NCBI GenBank assembly: GCA_015062715.1
Contig: SUUD01000008.1
Location: forward strand, 1 to 20,000
Origin: Olsenella sp.
GTDB lineage: Bacteria > Actinomycetota > Coriobacteriia > Coriobacteriales > Atopobiaceae
DNA: 20,000 nt
Reading direction: 5' to 3'
Part shown: one piece after another, positions 1-7,556 of the stretch
Position numbering within the stretch: position 1 is the stretch's first letter
How the letters are laid out: each line of letters starts with the position of its first letter
Notes under the pieces: model-generated
What the model was told of the DNA's origin: nothing
What the model saw: the letters and a program-made list of their open reading frames with translations, nothing else
Databases searched by the model: none
Translations under genes and position numbers: made by a program

Positions 1-100
1 GGCCGCCTGGCAGTAGGTGGCTTTCAGGTGCGAGCCATGCCCATGCCGTCGGTGCTACACTTGTGCGCAGAATCGAAAGCACACAGGAGAAAGGACGCCC

Positions 101-745
101 ATGGCAGATTACGACGAGTCCCGCCTCACCGTTGTCGACCACCCGCTGGTCCAGCACAAGCTGTCAATCCTTCGTGACAAGCGCACGTCGACCAAGGACT
201 TCCGCGAGCTCGTTACCGAGCTTGCCATCCTCGAGGGCTACGAGGCCCTGCGCGACCTGCCGCTCGAGGACGTCGAGGTCGAGACCCCGCTCGAGAAGAT
301 GACCGGCAAGAAGATCTCGGGCAAGAAGCTCGCCATCATCCCCATCCTGCGCGCCGGCCTGGGCATGGTCGACGGCATCCTCACGCTCGTCCCGTCGGCG
401 CGCGTGGGGCACGTGGGCATGTACCGCGACCCCGAGACGCACGAGCCGGTCGCGTACTACCACAAGTTCCCGCCCTACCTCGAGTCGCGCACCTGCGTCG
501 TCGTCGACCCCATGCTCGCGACGGGCGGCTCGCTCACCGCGTGCATCCAGTTCCTGCGCGAGGCCGGGGCAAAGGACATCCGCTGCCTCACCATCGTCTC
601 GTGCCCCGAGGGCGTCAAGGCCGTCCTCGACTTCGACCCCGACGTCCGCCTGTACACCTGCGTGGTCGACCGCCAGCTCAACGAGCGCGCCTACATCCTT
701 CCCGGCCTGGGCGACGCCGGCGACCGCATCTACGGCACCAGGTAA
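101..745 (+). CDS. upp: Uracil phosphoribosyltransferase
   Basis: Converts uracil and PRPP to UMP in pyrimidine salvage; a cytosolic enzyme. The 214-residue product has the family's usual length. The N-terminal segment (VVDHPLVQHKLSILRDK), the RAGLGMVDG segment in the middle and the PRPP-binding stretch DPMLATGGS followed by a C-terminal PGLGDAGDRIYGT are all characteristic of bacterial Upp. The ATG at 101 is chosen because a purine-rich ribosome site (AGGAGAAAGG) lies just before it; an in-frame start at 17 would add a Cys/Arg-rich stretch unlike the family. It is followed by a strong hairpin terminator and is convergent with the LysR gene, so it ends its own transcription unit. No uracil transporter gene is seen next to it; the left flank is cut at the window edge. 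Confidence 0.97.
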   Translation: MADYDESRLTVVDHPLVQHKLSILRDKRTSTKDFRELVTELAILEGYEALRDLPLEDVEVETPLEKMTGKKISGKKLAIIPILRAGLGMVDGILTLVPSARVGHVGMYRDPETHEPVAYYHKFPPYLESRTCVVVDPMLATGGSLTACIQFLREAGAKDIRCLTIVSCPEGVKAVLDFDPDVRLYTCVVDRQLNERAYILPGLGDAGDRIYGTR

Positions 746-773
746 CGGCCATACCGGCAACATCGCACGACGC

Positions 774-804
774 GGAGGAGGCCCCACGGGGCCTCCTCCT
801 ATTT
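774..804 (+). terminator. Rho-independent terminator of upp
   Basis: A perfect 11-12 bp GC-rich stem (GGAGGAGGCCCC, 774-785, pairing with 788-799) is closed by a very small loop and followed by the T-rich TATTTGTTATT. It lies 28 bp after the upp stop. The T-rich side is only on the + strand, so it serves upp rather than the convergent LysR gene. Confidence 0.93.
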
Positions 805-903
805 GTTATTCATTAAGTGGCATGTTCAGTAATCGATGAACAAATTGGCCCAAGATGTGACCGCATTGGAATAGCTCCAGCTGCGTGCCACCAATTGCCC
901 TGC

Positions 904-1797
904 CTATACCTGCGTTTTTTCGGCCATGGACCGCATGTTGAGGATGAAGTCGTCGAGCAGGGGGTTGTCCTCGCTCAACCGCAGCCAGGCGAAGCCGATC
1001 GTGGTGACGATGGGCTTGTCCAGCGTCACGATGGAGACGTTCTCGTCATAGTAGGTCTCGACCAGGTGGCGGGGGAGTACGCCCACGCCCATGTTGCGCG
1101 AGACCGCCTTGAGGATGAGGCGATGGCGCGACTGGTGCGTGGGGCAGTTGGGGTAGAAGCCCGCGGCCGTGCAGTGCCTGAGGAAGAGCTGCGTGATGCC
1201 CGAGCGCTCGCCCAGCAGCACGAAGCGCTCGTTGCGCAGGGACGGCAGGGGCACGCTGTGGCGGCTGGCGAGCGGCTGGGTCTTGTGGACCGCGAGCACG
1301 AGCTCGTCCTGGAACATGCGGGCAAAGACGTAGTGCTGGGGATCGAGCAGGTCGATGCGGACGAGGGCGGCGTCGAGCTTGTGCAGGTTGAGGTCGGCGA
1401 TGAGGCCGTCCTGGCTACGCTCGTGATAGTCGACCTCGATCGTGGGGTGATCAGCCCAGTAGTTGCTGATGGCCTCCTCGATGCCGTACTCGGCGGCCAG
1501 GGGCAGGCAGCCAATGTGGAGCCTGCCTCCCGAGCCGCCGCTGAAGGATGCGAGGCGGTCGAGCATCTGGTGGTAGTCGCGGGCCGCGCGGCGCGCGTAG
1601 GCGTAGAACTCCCAGCCTGCGGGGGTGAGCTTGATGCCCGTCTTGGTCTTGGTGAAGAGCTCGCATCCCAGCTCGTCGGCAAGTGCGGACATCTTCTTGG
1701 AGAGCGAGGACTGCGACATGTAGAGCGAGTCTGCGGCCGCGGTCACCTGTCCGGCGTCGACCACCGCGAGGAACTCCTCGATCCTGTGCGTGTCCAT
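904..1797 (-). CDS. LysR-type transcriptional regulator of the decarboxylase locus
   Basis: A 297-residue DNA-binding regulator with the standard LysR layout: an N-terminal winged helix-turn-helix at about residues 4-62 (FLAVVDAGQVTAAADSL, then MSQSSLSKKMSALADELG and LFTKTKTGIKLTPAG) and a two-lobed effector-binding domain from about residue 90. The start at 1797 is chosen because GGGAG lies 5-6 bases upstream and the HTH then begins at the usual distance; the open frame extends to 1878 but that part looks non-coding. It is transcribed away from the UbiD operon, the classical arrangement for a LysR protein controlling its divergent neighbour. A LysR regulator, TanR, is known to control tannin/gallate degradation in Lactiplantibacillus plantarum, which fits by analogy. 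The ligand, presumably a phenolic acid, is inferred. Confidence 0.93.
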   Translation of the reverse strand: MDTHRIEEFLAVVDAGQVTAAADSLYMSQSSLSKKMSALADELGCELFTKTKTGIKLTPAGWEFYAYARRAARDYHQMLDRLASFSGGSGGRLHIGCLPLAAEYGIEEAISNYWADHPTIEVDYHERSQDGLIADLNLHKLDAALVRIDLLDPQHYVFARMFQDELVLAVHKTQPLASRHSVPLPSLRNERFVLLGERSGITQLFLRHCTAAGFYPNCPTHQSRHRLILKAVSRNMGVGVLPRHLVETYYDENVSIVTLDKPIVTTIGFAWLRLSEDNPLLDDFILNMRSMAEKTQV

Positions 1798-1876
1798 GTG
1801 GCTCCCATCTGCAGGTGAATGTGCGGGGTTGGCATATGCACCCGTACGAGTATGCGACCGCCTATCATGCTTTATC

Positions 1877-1985
1877 ATGCCAAAGTGCTAGAAATGAAGC
1901 GATTTGGCATTCGAATCCTGCAAGCATTACATGCCAATTATGGAATAACTGGCAACGGTATTCAATGTTATTCCAGTATTGGAAT
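1877..1985. promoter_or_regulatory. Divergent regulatory region with nested inverted repeats, likely LysR operators
   Basis: The 283-bp gap between the LysR gene and the first UbiD gene is much more AT-rich than its flanks. It holds three perfect inverted repeats: ATGCCAAA/TTTGGCAT (1877-1884 and 1903-1910), TGGAATAAC/GTTATTCCA (1941-1949 and 1967-1975) and ATTCCA-GTAT-TGGAAT (1970-1985). A further TGCCA/TGGCA pair sits at 1932-1936 and 1950-1954. The second and third repeats share the half-site at 1970-1975. LysR proteins bind such interrupted dyads between divergent genes, so these are probable operator sites. No convincing -35/-10 pair was picked out for either gene. Confidence 0.6.
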
Positions 1986-2080
1986 CAACAAAATCTTCAA
2001 AGGAATTGGCCGAAAGAAACAAACGCGAGATTATTTCCTTGTCCCTAAAGGCCAGAGCAACACCGACGAAAGGAGCAGCA

Positions 2081-3535
2081 ATGGCCAACAAGGTGTTCCA
2101 GGACTTCCGTGGGTACCTCAAGGCACTTGAGGAGGAGGGTCAGCTCGTTCACATCACCGACGAGGTTCTGCCCGAGCCCGACATCGGCTCCGCCGGTCGT
2201 GCCGCCAGCCGTATGACCAACGGCCCTGCGGTCATGTTCGACAACATCAAGGGCTATGGTCCCGGCCACAGCGTCGTCACCAACGCTCATGGCTCCTGGG
2301 CCAACCACGCCATCATGATGGGCATGCCCAAGACCGCTACCACCAAGGAGCAGTTCTTCGAGCTCAACCGTCGTTGGGACCTCTATCCCGTCGCGCCGAA
2401 CATCCTCTCCCGCGAGGATGCTCCCTGCAAGGAGAACACCATTGACGGCGAGGAGAACGTCAACCTGTTCGAGCTCCTCCCGCTCTACCGCATCAACAGC
2501 CAGGACGGCGGCATGTTCATCGGCAAGCCGGCCACCGTCACCGCCGACCCCTCCGATCCCGGCAACTTCGGCAAGATGAACGTCGGCACCTACCGCATCC
2601 AGGTCAAGGGCAAGAACCGCATCGGCATGCAGTGCCTCGCCATGCACGACATCGCCAAGCAGCTCGCCGAGGCCGAGAAGAAGAACGAGAAGTTCCCGTT
2701 CGCCATCGCCCTGGGCAACGCCCCGCTGGTGACCTTCATGGCCTCCACGCCCATCGCCTATGACCAGAACGAGTACGAGTTCGTCGGCGCCCTCAACGGT
2801 GGCGTCCCGGCCGACATCGTCAAGTCCGACCTCTACGATCACCTCTATGTGCCCGCCGGCTCCGAGATCATCCTCGAGGGCTACATCGACCCGCGCGTCC
2901 GCACCTGCGAGGGCCCGTTCGGCGAGTTCCCCGGCTCCTACTCCGGCTGCCGCGCCCAGTGCGAGGGCGTCATCACCCACGTGACCTACCGCACCAACCC
3001 GATCTTCGAGAACATCTACCTGGGCATGCCCTGGACCGAGATCGACTACCTCATGGCGCTCAACACCTCCGTCCCCATGTACAAGCAGCTGCATGACGAG
3101 GGCTTCCCCGAGGTCGTCGCCGTCAACGCCATGTACACCCACGGCATGACCGAGATCATCTCCCTCAAGCCGCGCTACGGTGGTCACGCGACCGGCGCCG
3201 CCTTCAAGCTCCTCTCCACGCCGCACGCCATGCCGTACGCCCACAACGTCATCGTCGTCGACGACTTCGTTGATCCCTTCGACCTCAACCAGGTCATCTG
3301 GGCGCTCTCCACGCGCGTCCGTCCCGACAAGGACGTCAAGGTCATCCAGAACTGCGCCGGCATGCCGCTGAACCCGACCGAGGAGATCCCCGGCATCACC
3401 GCGAAGCTCATCATCGACGCCACCACGCCGATCGCCCCCGAGCCCAAGAAGCGCTCCGTCGAGCTGCTCGAGGACCCGGCAAAGACCGCCGAGTACGCGA
3501 AGATCATCGCCGACCTCATGGCTGCCAACAAGTAG
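2081..3535 (+). CDS. bsdC: UbiD-family hydroxyarylic acid decarboxylase, catalytic subunit C (BsdC/VdcC type)
   Basis: A prenylated-FMN-dependent, non-oxidative decarboxylase of aromatic acids. The 484-residue protein resembles phenolic acid decarboxylase subunit C (BsdC, VdcC) along its whole length, starting with FQDFRGYLKALEEEGQL. Residues expected for cofactor and metal binding are present: N167 and R172 in NVGTYR, H189, and E233 in NEYEFVGAL. The catalytic pair lies in EGPFGE as E277 and E282, matching the E277/E282 numbering of fungal Fdc1. The ATG at 2081 follows AAAGGAG at good spacing; upstream in-frame codons are AT-rich intergenic DNA. The small D subunit follows 30 bp downstream. 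The substrate is probably a 4-hydroxybenzoate-, vanillate- or protocatechuate-like acid; this cannot be settled from sequence. Confidence 0.93.
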   Translation: MANKVFQDFRGYLKALEEEGQLVHITDEVLPEPDIGSAGRAASRMTNGPAVMFDNIKGYGPGHSVVTNAHGSWANHAIMMGMPKTATTKEQFFELNRRWDLYPVAPNILSREDAPCKENTIDGEENVNLFELLPLYRINSQDGGMFIGKPATVTADPSDPGNFGKMNVGTYRIQVKGKNRIGMQCLAMHDIAKQLAEAEKKNEKFPFAIALGNAPLVTFMASTPIAYDQNEYEFVGALNGGVPADIVKSDLYDHLYVPAGSEIILEGYIDPRVRTCEGPFGEFPGSYSGCRAQCEGVITHVTYRTNPIFENIYLGMPWTEIDYLMALNTSVPMYKQLHDEGFPEVVAVNAMYTHGMTEIISLKPRYGGHATGAAFKLLSTPHAMPYAHNVIVVDDFVDPFDLNQVIWALSTRVRPDKDVKVIQNCAGMPLNPTEEIPGITAKLIIDATTPIAPEPKKRSVELLEDPAKTAEYAKIIADLMAANK

Positions 3536-3565
3536 CCGTCGACCTTTCGCAAAGGAGGAAACACC

Positions 3566-3772
3566 ATGATTTGCCCGCGCTGCGGTTTTGAGGGAATCTC
3601 GACCATCGCCACGTCGCCCATCGAGGGCGCCTGGGAGGTCTACGAGTGCGACCAGTGCTTCTTCAGCTGGCGCTCGACCGAGGACGTCGACGTTCACGAC
3701 GTCTTCAAGCTCACCAAGGAGCAGATCGACAACCTGCAGGTCATCCCGCCCGTCCCGCCCCTGGAGGTCTAG
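3566..3772 (+). CDS. bsdD: Hydroxyarylic acid decarboxylase small subunit D (zinc-ribbon)
   Basis: A 68-residue protein matching the small D subunit of non-oxidative hydroxyarylic acid decarboxylases (BsdD/VdcD/ShdD). It has two CxxC pairs, C3/C6 and C28/C31, forming a probable zinc ribbon, around the family signature SPIEGAWEVYECDQCFFSWRS and ending in a Pro-rich tail (VIPPVPPLEV). The D subunit accompanies the C subunit in known enzymes; its exact role is not established. AAAGGAGG lies 7 bases before the ATG. The gene sits directly after the matching C subunit and before a 10-bp intercistronic hairpin, so C and D are probably translated from the same message in comparable amounts. Confidence 0.92.
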   Translation: MICPRCGFEGISTIATSPIEGAWEVYECDQCFFSWRSTEDVDVHDVFKLTKEQIDNLQVIPPVPPLEV

Positions 3773-3827
3773 TACTTTGACCCTCTCTGGTAGCACAACA
3801 GCACGTGCTCTGAAGCTCTAACGTAAA

Positions 3828-3861
3828 GGGCCGGGTCGCTCGTATAACGATGACCCGGCCC
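3828..3861 (+). other. Intercistronic hairpin before the transporter gene
   Basis: A perfect 10-bp stem (GGGCCGGGTC, 3828-3837, with 3852-3861) encloses a 14-base loop. No T-tract follows; instead A-rich sequence leads into the ribosome site of the next gene. It is more likely an RNA-processing, stabilising or attenuating hairpin than a full terminator. Confidence 0.6.
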
Positions 3862-3900
3862 ATCCTGCTGCTAAAAAACAATCCCGAAAGGAGGGCCCCA

Positions 3901-5301
3901 ATGAAGTTTGGTAAGCGCGAGATTAGCTTTATCGTCGGCATCGCCGTTGCGCTTCTCATCTGGGTTGCCCCGCTCCCCGGTCTCGAGGGCGACGCGAAGA
4001 TCATGTTCGCCCTGACCATCATGACGGTCATCTTCTGGGCCCAGGGTGTTGCCCAGAACGGCTACACCGCAGGCCTGCTCCTCGTTCTCATGTGCCTGCT
4101 GCTCAACCACGATCCTGACACCGGTGGTACCCCCATCGCCACGATCTTCTATGCGTGGACCGGCACCACCATCTGGCTCATCGTGGGCGCGTACCTCATC
4201 GCCAACGTCGTCAAGACGTCCGGCCTGGGCGACCGCATCGCCTATCTGTACATGGGCAAGTTCGTGACCGGCTACAACTCGATCATCATCGGCATCTTCG
4301 TGCTGACCGCCGTCATGTCGCTGCTCATCCCGCACCCCTGGCCGCGCGCGTTCCTCATCATGGCCGTCATGAAGGTCGTCATCGAGTCCTCCGGCATCGA
4401 GAAGGAAGACGCCGTCAAGATCGGCTTCTGCGTCTTTGCCGCCTCCGTGCCCTGCTCGCTGATCTTCATCACCGGCGACGCCACGATCAACCCGCTGGCC
4501 GCCTCCTACTTTGGTGGCGCCACCTTCGCGCAGTGGGTGCTCTACATGGGCATTCCCGCCATCATCGCCTCCGTGCTGACCCTCGTCCTCTTCCTGGTCA
4601 TGTTCAAGCCCTCGAAGGAGTACTCGGTCAACAAGGAAGAGATCGCCAAGAAGCTCGCCGAGATGGGTCCCATGGGTCCCGTCGAGCGCAAGACCGCCAT
4701 CTGGGTCATCATCGCCGTCGTTCTGTGGGCGACCGACTCCATCCACGGCATTGACATCGGCTGGATCACCCTCGGCATCGGCATGCTCCTCGCCATGCCC
4801 ATCATTGGCGACCTCAACGGTCCCAAGGACTGGGGCGCGGTTCCTCTGCACGTCCTCGTCTTCCTGACGGCCGCCATGGCCATCGGCAAGGTCGGCGGCA
4901 CCACCGGCATGAACGCCTGGATCGCCAGCTTCCTGCCCTCTCAGGTTGGCGGCGGCATGATCGTCATCGCCCTCATCATCGTTGCCATCTCGATGGTCGT
5001 CCACATGCTCCTCGGCTCCGTCATCGCCGTCATGGGCGTCGCGGTTCCCGCCATCCTGTCGTTCTGCGAGCCCCTGGGCATCAGCGCCATCGCCGGCACC
5101 CTCATCTGCTACATGACCGTCGCCGGTCACTACGAGTTCCCGTTCCAGCACCTCAACATGCTGGTTGGCGCCACTCCTGATACGGGCAACTACACGCAGG
5201 CCGAGACCCTCAAGCTCGGCACCGCGCTCATCCCCGTGATGTTCATCCTCGGTGTCGTCATGGCCATCTGGTTCCAGGTCATCGGCGTTGCCTACGTGTA
5301 A
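3901..5301 (+). CDS. DASS (SLC13)-family carboxylate transporter, probable aromatic acid permease
   Basis: A 466-residue inner-membrane protein with about 11-13 hydrophobic segments in two repeat halves, of the divalent anion/Na+ symporter (DASS) superfamily. The first segment is at about residues 9-22 and a cytoplasmic loop lies near residues 235-265 (KPSKEYSVNKEEIAKK). The canonical DASS sodium-site motif SNT is not visible: the first half has IPHPWPRA (143-150) and the second HMLLGSVIA (368-376). The ATG at 3901 follows AAAGGAGGG; the open frame reaches back to 3850 but has no ribosome site there. Its position inside the decarboxylase operon makes uptake of the aromatic acid, or substrate/product exchange, the likely job. 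The gallate permease GacP plays this role in L. plantarum. Function is inferred from context. Confidence 0.85.
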   Translation: MKFGKREISFIVGIAVALLIWVAPLPGLEGDAKIMFALTIMTVIFWAQGVAQNGYTAGLLLVLMCLLLNHDPDTGGTPIATIFYAWTGTTIWLIVGAYLIANVVKTSGLGDRIAYLYMGKFVTGYNSIIIGIFVLTAVMSLLIPHPWPRAFLIMAVMKVVIESSGIEKEDAVKIGFCVFAASVPCSLIFITGDATINPLAASYFGGATFAQWVLYMGIPAIIASVLTLVLFLVMFKPSKEYSVNKEEIAKKLAEMGPMGPVERKTAIWVIIAVVLWATDSIHGIDIGWITLGIGMLLAMPIIGDLNGPKDWGAVPLHVLVFLTAAMAIGKVGGTTGMNAWIASFLPSQVGGGMIVIALIIVAISMVVHMLLGSVIAVMGVAVPAILSFCEPLGISAIAGTLICYMTVAGHYEFPFQHLNMLVGATPDTGNYTQAETLKLGTALIPVMFILGVVMAIWFQVIGVAYV

Positions 5302-5312
5302 CGAGTAGATTC

Positions 5313-5348
5313 GGTCGAGCGGGGTGGCGCAAGCCATCCCGCTCGACC
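5313..5348 (+). other. Strong GNRA-capped hairpin between transporter and UbiX genes
   Basis: A 16-bp stem (5313-5328 with 5333-5348; one G-U wobble) is capped by a GCAA tetraloop. It starts 11 bases after the transporter stop. No T-tract follows and the next ribosome site comes about 15 bases later. It could terminate partially or protect the 3' end of an upstream processed message. Confidence 0.7.
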
Positions 5349-5376
5349 ATTCGAGCAGGTGAGAGGGGACATCGTA

Positions 5377-5943
5377 GTGGACAAGAGGCGCATCATCGTC
5401 GGCATCTCCGGAGCGACGGGAGCCCAGCTGGGCGAGCGTTTCCTGGAGGCCCTCGCCGAGATACCCGAGGTCGAGACCCATCTCGTCCTCACCCACGGCG
5501 CTAAGGTCGTCATCGAGCGCGAGACGGACATGTCGGTCGAGGCCGTCGAGGCCCTGGCGGACGTGGTCCACGACAACGCTGACCTTGCCGCGACCATCTC
5601 GAGCGGGTCGTTCAAGACCGACGGCATGATCGTCGCCCCCTGCTCCATGAAGAGCCTCTCGGCAATCGTCAACGCCTACGACTCGGACCTTCTGGTCCGT
5701 GCCGCCGACGTGTGCCGCAAGGAGGGCCGCAAGGTTGTCCTCGTGCCTCGCGAGATGCCCCTCTCGCCTGCTCACTGCCGCAACCTCCTTCGTGCTGTGG
5801 AGGACGGCTATGTTGTGCTGCCACCTATGCTCACGTTCTACAACGGCTGCGAGACCACGTCCGACCAGATGGACCATGTGGTCGGCAAGGTGCTCTCGCA
5901 GTTCGACATCACCTATAGCCGCTTCCATCCCTGGAAGGGCTAG
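5377..5943 (+). CDS. ubiX: UbiX-family flavin prenyltransferase (decarboxylase subunit B)
   Basis: Makes the prenylated FMN cofactor from FMN and dimethylallyl phosphate that UbiD enzymes need. The 188-residue protein has the UbiX landmarks: GISGATG at residues 9-15, CSMKS at 89-93 (S90 is the conserved serine of the family), and PREMPLSPAHCRNL with R125-E126. The segment PPMLTFYNGCETTSDQMDH is closer to the B subunits of phenolic acid decarboxylases (BsdB, VdcB, LpdB) than to housekeeping UbiX. The GTG at 5377 is chosen because GAGAGGGG precedes it at suitable distance; the GTG at 5359 would lack a ribosome site. One UbiX gene serves the two UbiD genes in this operon. Confidence 0.93.
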   Translation: MDKRRIIVGISGATGAQLGERFLEALAEIPEVETHLVLTHGAKVVIERETDMSVEAVEALADVVHDNADLAATISSGSFKTDGMIVAPCSMKSLSAIVNAYDSDLLVRAADVCRKEGRKVVLVPREMPLSPAHCRNLLRAVEDGYVVLPPMLTFYNGCETTSDQMDHVVGKVLSQFDITYSRFHPWKG

Positions 5944-6070
5944 TAGCTCTACGGTTCTCTAGGTACCACCCGCCGGTCCCATCACCCGGTGTGGCGTTCG
6001 TTTGCCAGCGTTGTTTCTGCACGAGTTGTCGGGCATTCGGCCCGGCACGGAGGGAGGAAGGAAACCAATC

Positions 6071-7537
6071 ATGGCAATCACTGATATGCGCGGTGCCCTC
6101 GAGCTGCTCAAGACCATCCCCGGCCAGTACGTCGAGACTGACGTCGAGGTCGATCCCAAGGCTGAGCTCTCCGGCGTGTACCGCTACGTTGGTGCCGGCG
6201 GCACCGTCATGCGCCCGACGCAGGAAGGCCCCGCGATGGTCTTCAACAACGTCAAGGGCCATCCCGATGCGCGCGTCGTCATCGGCCTGCTTGCCAGCCG
6301 CAAGCGCGTCGCCTACATGCTGGGCGAGAAGCCCGAGAACCTGGGCCGCCTGCTCAACAAGGCCGTCCAGAACCCCCTCAAGCCCGTCGTCGTGGGCCCC
6401 GAGGAGGCTCTGTGCCAGGAGGTCGTCCACTACGCTGACGAGCCCGGCTTCGACATCCGCAAGCTCATCCCGGCTCCCACCAACACCCCCGAGGACGCCG
6501 GCCCCTACGTCACCATGGGCATGTGCTACGGCCATGATCCCGAGAACGGTGACACCGACGTGACCATTCACCGCCTGTGCCTCCAGAGCGAGGACACCAT
6601 CTCGATGTACTTCGTGCCTGGCGCCCGTCACCTCACCGTCTTCCGCGAGAAGTGCGAGAAGGCCGGCAAGCCGATGCCCATCTCCATCTCCATCGGCGTT
6701 GACCCCGCCATCGAGATCGGCGCCTGCTTCGAGCCGCCGACCACCCCGCTCGGCTACGATGAGCTCCAGATCGCCGGCGCCCTGCGCGGCGAGCCCGTCA
6801 AGCTGGCCCAGTGCCTGACTATCGACGAGCGCTGCATCGCCAACGCCGAGTACGTCATCGAGGGCGAGCTGCTGCCCGACGTCCGCGTGGTCGAGGACCA
6901 GAACTCCGGCACCGGCAAGGCCATGCCCGAGTTCCCCGGCTACACCGGCGGCGCCAACCCCAGCCTGCCGCTCATCAAGGTCAAGGCCGTCACCACCCGC
7001 AAGAACCCCATCATGCAGACGGTCATCGGCCCGTCCGAGGAGCACGTCAACATGGCGGGCATCCCCACCGAGGCCTCGATCATCTCCATGTGCGAGCGCG
7101 CCATGCCCGGCCGCGTGCAGAACGTCTACGCCGCGTCCCCCGGCGGCGGCAAGTACATGGCCGTCATCCAGTTCAAGAAGCTGATCCCCTCCGACGAGGG
7201 CCGTCAGCGCCAGGCCGCGCTCGTCGCCTTCACGGCGTTCCCCGAGCTCAAGCACGTCTGGCTGGTTGACGAGGACGTCGACCTGTTCGACATCAAGGAC
7301 GTCATCTGGGCCATGAACACCCGCTTCCAGGCCGACCACGACGTCATCACGATCCCCGGCGTCCGTTGCCACCCGCTCGACCCCTCCAACGACCCCACCA
7401 TGGATCCGAGCATCCGCGACCACGGCATCGCCTGCAAGACGATCTTCGACTGCACCGTGCCGTACGACCAGAAGCATCGCTTCCAGAGGAGCCAGTTCAT
7501 GGAGGTCGACCCCAAGAAGTGGCTGCCCGACTTCTAA
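6071..7537 (+). CDS. lpdC: UbiD-family gallate/protocatechuate-type decarboxylase, catalytic subunit C (LpdC/AroY type)
   Basis: A second prenylated-FMN-dependent decarboxylase, 488 residues. It closely resembles L. plantarum gallate decarboxylase LpdC as I remember it: YVETDVEVDPKAELSGVYRY, RPTQEGPAM, PTNTPEDAGPY, GPSEEHVNMAGIPTEASI and WLVDEDVDLFDIKDVIWAMNTRF. The expected cofactor-region D163 and R168 are in DVTIHR. In place of the EGPFGE of the first UbiD it has GKAMPE, so only the second glutamate (E287) is kept; LpdC shares this. A very strong ribosome site (GGAGGGAGGAAGG) precedes the ATG. It is separated from UbiX by 127 bp. The likely reaction is removal of CO2 from a catechol- or pyrogallol-type acid such as gallate or protocatechuate; the exact substrate is inferred. 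Confidence 0.92.
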   Translation: MAITDMRGALELLKTIPGQYVETDVEVDPKAELSGVYRYVGAGGTVMRPTQEGPAMVFNNVKGHPDARVVIGLLASRKRVAYMLGEKPENLGRLLNKAVQNPLKPVVVGPEEALCQEVVHYADEPGFDIRKLIPAPTNTPEDAGPYVTMGMCYGHDPENGDTDVTIHRLCLQSEDTISMYFVPGARHLTVFREKCEKAGKPMPISISIGVDPAIEIGACFEPPTTPLGYDELQIAGALRGEPVKLAQCLTIDERCIANAEYVIEGELLPDVRVVEDQNSGTGKAMPEFPGYTGGANPSLPLIKVKAVTTRKNPIMQTVIGPSEEHVNMAGIPTEASIISMCERAMPGRVQNVYAASPGGGKYMAVIQFKKLIPSDEGRQRQAALVAFTAFPELKHVWLVDEDVDLFDIKDVIWAMNTRFQADHDVITIPGVRCHPLDPSNDPTMDPSIRDHGIACKTIFDCTVPYDQKHRFQRSQFMEVDPKKWLPDF

Positions 7538-7556
7538 GATCTGCCTGATCTGACCC

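Noticed and set aside
17..100. N-terminal extension of upp starting at 17
   Set aside because: The extension is Cys/Arg-rich, unlike the family, and the ribosome site is placed for the ATG at 101.
1..100. Possible promoter for upp (TACACT at 56-61)
   Set aside because: No reasonable -35 box at proper spacing and the upstream sequence is cut by the window edge.
817..1818. + strand open frame (333 codons) opposite the LysR gene
   Set aside because: The - strand product is a clear LysR protein with a good ribosome site; the + frame is Val/Gly/Glu/Ala-rich without domains.
2045..3796. Long - strand open frame opposite the first UbiD gene and the D subunit
   Set aside because: Same low-complexity shadow pattern; the + strand proteins are recognised family members.
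3871..5928. Long - strand open frame (685 codons) opposite the transporter and UbiX genes
   Set aside because: Product is Asp/His/Gly/Glu-rich with no domain pattern; it is the complement of well-supported genes.
5944..6070. Gap between UbiX and the lpdC-like gene, checked for a hairpin or promoter
   Set aside because: Only partial pairings (for example around GCCGGT and ACCCGGT) and no convincing promoter boxes were found.
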